From positions 1,860,001 to 1,924,000 of the forward strand of contig NC_020185.1 of NCBI RefSeq assembly GCF_000315915.1: a stretch of DNA of 64,000 nucleotides. Reading direction: 5' to 3'. The translations under genes were made by a program, and so were the position numbers. The stretch's first letter is position 1. Each line of letters begins with the position of its first letter. This document shows positions 18,594 through 26,500 of the stretch, one piece after another. Origin of the DNA: Henningerozyma blattae CBS 6284. Lineage: Eukaryota; Ascomycota; Saccharomycetes; Saccharomycetales; Saccharomycetaceae. The notes under the pieces are model-generated. The model ran no database searches. It was not told the DNA's origin and worked only from the letters and a program-made list of their open reading frames with translations.

Positions 18594-20135
18594 TTATAAT
18601 TTCAAATTTGTGTTTAGGGCATGCTCTAGATCAGAGACCGATATACCTCGAGATATAACAGCAGCATCCGTATTTTGATTATGCGTTTGCAAATTTGACT
18701 GGTAATGAAGTGGTGGCTCATAATGAAATTCATTTGAATGATTTAAGAGATCTCCGTAATTTGGCTTATTTTTTATTGGTTTAGGTGCTTTTGTTGAAGC
18801 TGCCTGTGTATTTGTTACAGATGAGGAAATTGATAATCTAGGTGTTGAAATTAAATTCAATATATTCCAATTACTAAAGACGGATGATTCTTTGTTTGAG
18901 GAAGGTAATGTATCTGTCGAGGGAGGATTAGGAGATTGGGATTCTGTTTTCAATTTTTTGGGTGTTGGCTGTTGTACGTATAAATTCAGCAAATCTACTG
19001 AATTAACTCTCATTTGATTTCGAGTATGTTCTGATGGTATTATTGTAGTAGTATTTAATTTTGAAATCATTGGGTTATACGTCAAGGAAACATTATTTGA
19101 TGATACGGAAGAAACTGAACGCAAATTTTTTTTCAATGTCAAATTTAAGAGAGAAGAAGGTGGCTTTAGAGCGGGTAAGGGTTGAATAAATTTCATATTT
19201 GATTTTTCCACAGACAAGATACTTTCATGAGAATTAAATTTCCGTAATGGTTCTGAAGTATTCTTAATTGATGAAGCTATTTTTGGAGTTGAGACAAATA
19301 TTGTATCTTGATCTGATATGCACGTAGGATCATCGTATTCATCATCATTATCATATCCATCCGGGAATTGAATTGACAATCTATTATTAGTTTTAAAGAG
19401 TGAATAATGTAATGGATCCATAGAATTTTTATTTCTTGTATTTGCTACTGAGAATGTTGGCTCTTCGAATGATTGAATTTTCACTGGAGAAATATCTGAC
19501 AACAATTCATTATTTTTAGACTTTTTCGAATTAAAATTTTTATAAGGCTTACTTTCTTTTTTATTTGATGATAACAATTTGTTGTAACTCGATCTATGTT
19601 TCAATTTCAAAGGAGATTCCAAATCGGGCTGGGGATGAGTATTCTGATTATTATTATGTTTCTGTCGCTGAAGGATCTTTAATGGACGAGGTTGAAATCC
19701 ATCAGTAATCTTTGAAAGTGAATCATTTGAGTGACTTGATTTATTTGATAAAGGTGAAGATCCATTTGTGACATTTTCTTGAATAGCAGATAATTCATTC
19801 ATCTTAATACTTAATGAATAAAATTCTGTTACTAGTTGCTGAACATATGCGTGACTATTGGTGTCATTCCCTGCAACATCAGAATCCGCTAAATTATAAG
19901 CATTCTGTTTTTCAATCTTATCTCGGATATATTGGGCTCTTAGATACAGAGAGTTCAGTTGAAACATATACCGATTATAATCTCTCTCAGCTTGTTCCAA
20001 GGATTCTGAAGTTGATGCACGTAGTCCATCACGATTCTGAAACCCTTGCTGATCTTTGATCCATAGGTCTAGTTGTAATACAGCCTCTTGAGCCTTAGTC
20101 AAGAGTCTTATTGACACTTCTTCCTGGAGCGCCAT
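18594..20135 (-). CDS. VAC17: Vac17, vacuole-specific Myo2 adaptor
   Basis: 513 residues from the ATG at 20135 (MALQEEVSIRLLTKAQEAVLQ); in-frame codons further upstream offer no ATG. The N-terminal 110 residues are helical, with LTKAQEAVLQLDLWIKDQQG and a coiled-coil-like stretch, as in Vac17, which binds the Myo2 tail there and Vac8 in its middle. The rest is Ser/Asn-rich and disordered, with likely PEST-type stretches that in S. cerevisiae allow timed degradation. Similarity is concentrated at the N-terminus, so the call rests partly on position: in S. cerevisiae VAC17 sits between MRC1 and HML (with CHA1). Here it is the last gene before the mating cassette. Confidence 0.85.
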   Translation of the reverse strand: MALQEEVSIRLLTKAQEAVLQLDLWIKDQQGFQNRDGLRASTSESLEQAERDYNRYMFQLNSLYLRAQYIRDKIEKQNAYNLADSDVAGNDTNSHAYVQQLVTEFYSLSIKMNELSAIQENVTNGSSPLSNKSSHSNDSLSKITDGFQPRPLKILQRQKHNNNQNTHPQPDLESPLKLKHRSSYNKLLSSNKKESKPYKNFNSKKSKNNELLSDISPVKIQSFEEPTFSVANTRNKNSMDPLHYSLFKTNNRLSIQFPDGYDNDDEYDDPTCISDQDTIFVSTPKIASSIKNTSEPLRKFNSHESILSVEKSNMKFIQPLPALKPPSSLLNLTLKKNLRSVSSVSSNNVSLTYNPMISKLNTTTIIPSEHTRNQMRVNSVDLLNLYVQQPTPKKLKTESQSPNPPSTDTLPSSNKESSVFSNWNILNLISTPRLSISSSVTNTQAASTKAPKPIKNKPNYGDLLNHSNEFHYEPPLHYQSNLQTHNQNTDAAVISRGISVSDLEHALNTNLKL

Positions 20136-20577
20136 TAATTCCTTTTTATTCCTCTTTTGTTTCTTTGAATTGGTTTCCCTCACACAGGCTATAGGAGCAC
20201 TGGTTTGAAGTAGTTAACGATAGTAATAATAGTAGTAATAATCTGTTTTGTCTACAGATCTTATAGTTGTATCTTTAAATCTTGTCTGGAAAATCCTCAC
20301 TTGGTTTGGTGAAAAGCTTATATAAATCTCGAACTCATACCATATTTGATCGGATCGACATATTTCCGCTTTGATTTTGAATCTTTTGGGACATCAAGAA
20401 TTTTTGTCAGTCACGAAATTATCACGTGATCAAAAATTCAAAATTTTAGATGGCATGCACTAAATGATTAAATTCTTTGGCACTTTTGCATCTACATCAA
20501 GTTAAATTGGAATTTTTTTCCCAGAAATTATGAGAGTTTTGGCTTGTAACTTATGAGTTGATTTCCTATGCAAGTTA

Positions 20578-20591
20578 TCGTTCAAAATGAC
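20578..20591 (-). promoter_or_regulatory. Abf1 site
   Basis: On the minus strand this reads GTCATTTTGAACGA, an exact fit to RTCAYTNNNNACGA. It could serve the VAC17 promoter about 440 bp away, or be part of a silencer-like element for the cassette, since S. cerevisiae HM silencers use Abf1. The choice is open. Confidence 0.6.
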
Positions 20592-20787
20592 TTGAAAGGA
20601 TTTTAATTTTAAACTCAAAAATTAAAAATGTTTGAAAAATTCACAGTCAGTGAAGTTATAACTTAATAACTATACTTTTTTTGCTTGGAAATAGATAGGA
20701 GCTACAATAAAATGTAAACAAAAAAACTAATAGCAACACTTTCACTCCCAACTGTTCGCATTTACACTATCCTAAGTATACAATTAC

Positions 20788-20817
20788 ATTTACATTTACA
20801 CTTACATTTACACTTAC
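20788..20817. repeat. hexamer tandem array ATTTAC/ACTTAC
   Basis: Five consecutive hexamers: ATTTAC, ATTTAC, ACTTAC, ATTTAC, ACTTAC, preceded by a shortened ATTAC. On the minus strand each is GTAAAT or GTAAGT, close to the forkhead core. It lies 100 bp from operator 2. Confidence 0.8.
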
Positions 20818-20914
20818 CCTCTAGTTGAATTAGGAATTGTATCGTTTGTTTATACTTTTGAAAATAGAACACGATAAAATTATACTACCAATACTGTAAA
20901 CATGATAACTCAGT

Positions 20915-20950
20915 GCCATGTAAATATCCTAATTAGGTCATTTACATGGC
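20915..20950. promoter_or_regulatory. alpha2-Mcm1-alpha2 operator 2
   Basis: CATGTAAA (from 20917) and TTTACATG (to 20948) flank the same Mcm1 box CCTAATTAGG (20928-20937), with the same 32-bp geometry and the same outer GC pairs as operator 1. The inner arms differ (ATAT versus TCAT), so it is not a perfect palindrome. The nearest gene start is VAC17, 780 bp away; no a-specific gene is visible. Confidence 0.85.
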
Positions 20951-21756
20951 TGCTAGCCTTTTTCGCTCCACGCGTTTCGGATTTTCCTGTCTAATTTTTG
21001 GCGAACATTTTTGACAGTCGGTCCGAGAGAAAAATTTTGTCAAGAGTATTTCAGTAGGCGACCTCAAAAAAGTTTCAAGATGGAAAAAAGAAGAAGGTAA
21101 CTGTATATATTAGAATGAATATTCGTGTTTGTTATTGCACTTTGTGTTTATTTCTGCAGCGGCTGATTACTTCGTTAAGAGCATGATAGGATGTTTACTT
21201 TGTTTAGGTTGTTTTGAAGATGGTACTCTCGTTGTTATTCACCATAGGCGTGTTATGATGATATAGCAAGTTGTTTGTTTGTTGTACTGACTCTCAGGAC
21301 AAACATCAAGCAATACACTCAAGATGCTTTTACATCTTTGTGTTTGTTTGCATAAACCAAAGTGCCTAGGTCTGGTTCATTTAGTGTGTCAATATAGCTG
21401 TTGCTGCTACGCTAACATATGAGGAAAATTTTTGTGTTGTTCGCTGCTTTGTCAGGACGCTGCTTTACAATGGGACTACATTCTATGCACTTTATTATCA
21501 TCTGCTGCTTTACTATCCCAAGATATACAAGTTTTTAATGCTCAAAATGTAAACAAGCAAATTGTTTATGTTGTGGATTATGGTTTGCTAAAATTTCCGT
21601 TTCAGGAATTTCGATGTTTGGTTTGTTGCAAGATACAATTGATATAATAAGAGGGAGACAACCATAGAGAGGGAGATGTAGAGTAGGATATAGAGGAGTA
21701 TATGGATTACTAGTAATATTGATAATGATATGCAAGGCCGAGTGGAAGTGACACAA

Positions 21757-22362
21757 TTACAAGAGTAGATGCATCTCCCTCTCGTAAGTTTGGCCTAGCC
21801 ACTCCACAAACCCACACTTGGGCTTGACAAAATTATACTCCTGCGAAAAAAAGTTCCATACATTCTGTTGGTTTGGATTTTCGTGCCATGCCGTGGATAA
21901 TAAACTTGACAAAATATTTTGTTTGAGGCCGTATCCGAATTGAGAATTATATGCCCGAAAGGCTATAAATCCATTTAGTACTCGCTCACTATTTACAGGA
22001 TTAGGATTGCTATTTACATTATTTGGAAAGCCATTATCAAATAAACTATTATTATCATTATACTCATCTTCGTAGAATAAATCAGATAGATAATTATCAT
22101 CATTATCCATAGTATATTCATTTAACATATGCTGTGTCGATATTATCTTCTGTTTTTCAACTTCAATGTTGTATAATAGAGTAGTAGGTGGAAATGGGAT
22201 CTTAATATTGTGGTTCTTATACAGTAGTATCGATATTCCTCTAGTTTCATTGAATTTGTTTCTCATAGATTTAGAATTTGTTTTCATTCTAATATTCTTA
22301 TTAAGTTTCAAATTTACTTTGAATAGTGCTTTTTTCGTGTGATTCATTGTTTTATTAGACAT
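21757..22362 (-). CDS. MATALPHA1: MATalpha1 / HMLalpha1, alpha-box activator
   Basis: 201 residues. Alpha1 activates alpha-specific genes together with Mcm1 (and Ste12). The alpha-box DNA-binding domain is at about 129-190: LNGFIAFRAYNSQFGYGLKQ, then LSSLLSTAWHENPNQQNVWN, then FSQEYNFVKPKCGFVEWLGQ. The N-terminal part carries the conserved IPFPPTTLLYNIE motif and an Asp/Glu/Asn-rich insertion at 85-110. The C-terminus is shorter than in S. cerevisiae by some residues after the alpha-box. It is divergent from alpha2 over a 347-bp shared promoter. As in S. cerevisiae, alpha1 lies on the Z side, facing VAC17. Whether it is expressed depends on whether the locus is MAT or a silent donor. Confidence 0.97.
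   Translation of the reverse strand: MSNKTMNHTKKALFKVNLKLNKNIRMKTNSKSMRNKFNETRGISILLYKNHNIKIPFPPTTLLYNIEVEKQKIISTQHMLNEYTMDNDDNYLSDLFYEDEYNDNNSLFDNGFPNNVNSNPNPVNSERVLNGFIAFRAYNSQFGYGLKQNILSSLLSTAWHENPNQQNVWNFFSQEYNFVKPKCGFVEWLGQTYEREMHLLL
21831..21845 (-). other. HO-site-like sequence at the expected Y/Z junction
   Basis: On the minus strand CGCAGGAGTATAATT, in the alpha1 codons for SQEYNF. The S. cerevisiae HO core is CGCAACAGTATAATT, so 13 of 15 positions agree; the two differences fall in the AC next to the cleavage point. It marks the likely Y/Z boundary. Cutting by an HO protein is inference. Confidence 0.6.
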
Positions 22363-22709
22363 CTAGCTACGTTAGATTATTGTTGTTCTTATCACTGGAA
22401 TCTTGGGAACAGAAAATATTTAGAAATAAGAATATGAATTCTTATTTCTATTTCTATTTATATTATTATTACATGACTATATTATTTGATACATTTCTTT
22501 ACATGGCCCCAAAGATCCGATTCGGAAACTTACATCCGTGCTACATCAGAGAATTTTGAAACTTATTGTTTTAGATTTACAGAATAAAGAAATTTATCAT
22601 TACGTTTGAAGTATAAATATAAGATTGGTTTTAATCAGAAGATTTTGTCTTTCTTAAATTTATTCTTCCAATTCAAGTAATCAACCCAAAGTAATATAAA
22701 TAATACAAG
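22363..22709. promoter_or_regulatory. bidirectional alpha1/alpha2 promoter
   Basis: 347 bp. A Rap1-type UAS TACATCCGTGCT is at 22531-22542 (10 of 12 to the ribosomal-protein-type Rap1 site); S. cerevisiae MATalpha also uses Rap1 here. The site TGATACATTTCTTTACATGG at 22487-22506 matches the a1-alpha2 haploid-specific operator in 12 of 15 fixed positions with correct spacing. A further alpha2-like half-site TTACATGA lies at 22470-22477. Repression of alpha1 in a/alpha diploids is the expected function. Confidence 0.65.
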
Positions 22710-23554
22710 ATGAATAAGATACCTATCGATACCTTACTGAATCCTACCAATTCAGAGAACATTAAAGAACAGTATGTTCAGTTAACCTCGTCTCAGTTTT
22801 TTTAATAGCACAACTACTAACACATTATTATTTCGTTTTATTATTGGCTCGTACTTATTAATAGATTACAAAACCTCAACAAAGAACTCCTTTCTATGTG
22901 TTCTCGTTTACCATCTGCTAAAAGTATGGAAGAAACTCAACTTTCAGAAATATTAAAAGTATGTATACTATCATTTTGTTTTTAAATTACTTGTGCAACT
23001 ACTAACCCCAAATATAGTTTTTGACAAAAACAATCAAACACGAACCCCTTGGAAAAGAGGAAACCGAACTCGTCACCACAACCGTCCAGCTGTCCACCGT
23101 CTTGTCCAGCCTCGTGAAGGAGGCCAGGCAGCTCCACCGCCTCCACCACTCTCAATCCACCCACAACCCACGCGTCTTCAACGTCCTCACCCAGCACATG
23201 ATGTCCAACTCCAACTCAACCTCCACCTCCCCCCACTCCAACTCACTCCCAAACTCACCCTCCACAAAAAAATCAACCACACCCCTAACAAATCCCTCAC
23301 CACCCTACTACTACTCCTCCTCCTCCCCCAAATCCCTCTCCCCACCCCTACAGCACACTCCCAGCCATCGTGGCCACCGCCTCCCAAAACATACCCTCAT
23401 CCCCCTCGAAAAATGGTTCCTCCACAACAAATCACACCCTTACCTACACAACTCTGACCTCCAAGCCCTCACAACACAATCCTCTCTCTCCAAAACACAA
23501 GTCAAAAACTGGATCTCCAACCGCCGTCGCAAAGAACGCTACAAATTGAACTAA
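22710..23554 (+). CDS. MATALPHA2: MATalpha2 / HMLalpha2, homeodomain repressor, three exons
   Basis: Three exons, 22710-22771, 22865-22958 and 23018-23554, encode 230 residues. Splice signals are perfect (see introns). The product opens with MNKIPIDTLLNPTNSENIKE, close to the S. cerevisiae N-terminus, then a helical region (NKELLSMCSRLPSA) and the coiled part TTTVQLSTVLSSLVKEARQL that mediates dimer/Tup1 contacts. A Ser/Asn/Pro-rich linker leads to a TALE-class homeodomain ending in LSKTQVKNWISNRRRKERYK, whose WISNRRR helix contacts DNA. It represses a-specific genes with Mcm1 and haploid genes with a1. Exon 3 has about 57% G+C (23041-23400) and C-ending codons, unlike exons 1-2 and the neighbours. 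Confidence 0.96.
22772..22864 (+). other. alpha2 intron 1
   Basis: 93 nt. Donor GTATGT at 22772, branch point TACTAAC at 22815-22821, acceptor TAG ending at 22864. It splits a Gln codon (CA/A) after codon 20, and splicing keeps the frame. Confidence 0.95.
22959..23017 (+). other. alpha2 intron 2
   Basis: 59 nt. Donor GTATGT at 22959, branch point TACTAAC at 23000-23006, acceptor TAG ending at 23017, only 11 nt after the branch point. It falls between codons 52 and 53. Confidence 0.95.
23204..23352 (+). other. 149-base G-free, C-rich tract in alpha2 exon 3
   Basis: No G occurs on the + strand from 23204 to 23352; within 23221-23340 I count 65 C in 120 bases. It encodes the Ser/Thr/Pro/Asn linker before the homeodomain. 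C-rich sequence resumes after the stop codon at 23611-23671. Confidence 0.9.
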
Positions 23555-26500
23555 ACTCCTAAACTGAGTGTATACACCTAACTATTAACACATTTTTTGA
23601 TAAATATCCAGTGCCTCCTCACCTCCTCCTCCTGTCCTACTCCCCCTAGCATCCCTCTCACTAGGGCCTATAGACTGTTAAAACATTGCTTTCTAATCGC
23701 AATGATAAATTCTTATAAACTTATACTATAAATATAAATTCGTTATCAGGTATATATTTTTAATAATTAGCGATTTAGTCAGATTCCAAAACTCCGAGAT
23801 TTTTAAGGGTTTCTTTGTTTGCCTTTATTTCGGATCTCTGTAGGAAAACATTCTTTAATAGGATAAAACACCGAACAAGGGATAATTAAACAATCGAAAG
23901 GAAATACAATGCGAAAGTTTTTTGTTGACGAAACAAAAAAAACCAACTTCTATAAAGCAGTGGCTACACTTTCAGAGCCCCTAGAATAATTATTCAAGTA
24001 CTTGAAGCTAAACAGAATTGAAAAAAACTTCCTGGTGATATTTTTCTTACAAAGTTCTAGGTGTTCATGCTTAATTCCAAGAAATCTACAGACAATATCC
24101 TAGTTAATTTCAATTGATCAAAAATTTATCAAGATTGTAAAATTTAGTTTAACATATTTTTTTATTCATTTTGGCTATAAATTAGGCAAAAATATCCTAC
24201 CCTGAGATAATTTCTTGATATGCATCAATATCACAAGCACAAATGGGATGAAAATAACTAATGTTTCAAAGAATATTATATTTCAGAAATGTTCACTACC
24301 TAAGTACATTAGAATGTCAGTAATGAACTAGGAAAATATACAAAGCTGTAACACAAAAGAATATCTGAGGATGTCACCATCAAACAGGTCTCTATAGTTA
24401 AAATAAACAGCTCTTATTGCAAAAACCTTTATATTCTACTTTTGTTTGTATTTTGATAACTTTTGGAGGTTTTACCTTAAGTACTTTCTTGATTATTCAT
24501 TTTGGGACATTTACAAGCACAGAATACACCAGAAAAACAGTTGTAGAATTAAACTACTCTAATTTAATATTAAGCACCCTTCTTGCTGAGTAACAAAGTA
24601 TTTACACTTCTGAGCTTCTTTCAAACACACTATTATAAAGGGTTCTATAGTTTTTAAAACCCTTGTGCTAAACCTTCAAAGTAATGTATCATTTTTTTTG
24701 AAAAAAATAATTAAGATGAATATTTTTTTCAAAAACGAGTTTTAACCGGTATTTGAGATTTTTTTCATTTTTTCTTCAATTTGAAAGTTCTTCAAATATT
24801 AATTGTACCCTAAAACAGTTAAATTCTAGTTCATTCTACGACAAGTTGTTAAATTATTTAAAAAATTCATGGTAATATAAAATTTACTTTTTTACCCAAT
24901 ATTAAGAACTCTGATTTATTTGAAATTTAGAACAATGATATCTCAATCGTTAGACGGGTGAATTAAACATGGGTAATATACACATATTTTGAATACTATT
25001 ATTGAGAATAACGGTATCCTATTAAATTGGAAACTTTCAAAATTCAAAATTTTAGAATATTATCGATAAAAAATTAAACTCTTAAAACAACATCTTTTAT
25101 AATGTAACTATTACAGTAACTTAGAAAAGCAATGCTGGGAAGGGTAAACTTAGCAGTGGATCTGCTTATTGGTATTTTTAAGAAGGACTAAAGTGAACGT
25201 TGATCTTGGCTCAAGGACTGAGATTAGATACAATATTTATCAAAGTGTTAATAAAAATTTAAGCCTCATATGAGAAATCTTTATGAAAAAAATTCCATTT
25301 ATCAAATTATTATAATATTAAAAAAGTTTCTCAAATAGATATCAGATTCTAGAACACAAAGCACAAAAAACCAGAACTAATTAAAAGTTTTACAAGAAGT
25401 AAGGGTTTCTAAAAAAAACAGTTCAGTTCACATACTGTAGAGAATTCAAAATTAGTGAAAACTATTCAGAAAGAAGTATTGGTTAGAGTATCTAAGAGGT
25501 TTAATAGTCTTGATGAAACCAACTCTATTCTGTTAGGAAAGAAACACAGCAAAGACAATTATGTCTAATGCTGTCTTCACTAAATTGCAGAATGTGTATA
25601 ATTTAGCAAAAGGAGCATACTACAGTACTATGGATTATTGTAACTCTATACCTTAGTTACATCACTGAATATGTAACGAAGATACACAGACATTTTGAAA
25701 AAAACACCGTAAAAACTTCAAAAAAGAGAACAAACTTATATCAAGAATATAAAATACCTGACTTTTTTTTTTAATTCCTCTGGGAGTTATGTTAGTTAGT
25801 GCTTCAGTCACTTAGTTCACCAAGGAAATTCGTAGCTATGTACTTTTCTCTGATTTGCATTAAATGCTGTACAAAAATAAACATGATACTTGAATGGACT
25901 TAAAATATATTTTTTCTAAACCAGTAAATAATTGCTACTTTTTTATTATAAACCATTTAAAAACCCAGGGAATAGTTCAGTTGAAACAAATGAATATTGG
26001 TGTTAATTTTTGTAAGATATTTTCATGAATTTTATTTCATAATCAAAGGAACTATCCTGGCTTTTTTGAAGCAAGGTAAGATAGTATGTAAGATAGTTAG
26101 GATTTAAACTACATATTAAACTGAATTACGGGTATTAAAAATATACTTAGATGATAATAAACCAGAATACGTATAATATTATATTATAACTTACACATAT
26201 TAATATACTGAGAATACTATTTATTCTCGGATTTAGTATTTCATGAATTTCAGAACCACGTGTAATGAGATATCTCTTCTGCACAGCATTTCATATATCT
26301 TAAATATGCATTTCTATAAATAATTAATAAATCAAATAAAATAGTATAGTGCCACCGCCTTATACCGTTTATTTACCAGATAAAGAGGTTCTCCGTTTAA
26401 CAATATAATCAGAATACGGAAAATCCATGATTGGTCGATAAAAGCAGCAACACGGAGATTAAAGTTTTTCACCTTGAAGTTGCTGATAAATATTACTATG

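Larger units (their letters stand above)
20136..21756. other. Z-side flank of the mating cassette
   Basis: 1.6 kb between VAC17 and the 3' end of alpha1. From left to right: a Cbf1-type palindrome ATCACGTGAT (20421-20430), an exact Abf1 site (20578-20591), GTAAACAAAA (20714), a hexamer array (20788-20817), ATAAACAA on the minus strand (20846-20853), GTAAACA (20896), and alpha2-Mcm1 operator 2. The 21000-21756 part should include the Z repeat shared with other cassettes. Small open frames here (for example 21432-21647) look spurious. Confidence 0.5.

Noticed and set aside
20960..21756. Small genes between operator 2 and alpha1 (for example 21432-21647, 21419-21538)
   Set aside because: No family resemblance, odd composition, and position within the probable Z repeat; most likely chance frames.
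22993..23457. Pro/Thr/His-rich frame overlapping alpha2 exon 3, and a minus-strand frame at 23187-23387
   Set aside because: Both are shadows of the C-rich exon 3, which is a clear homeodomain-protein exon in another frame.
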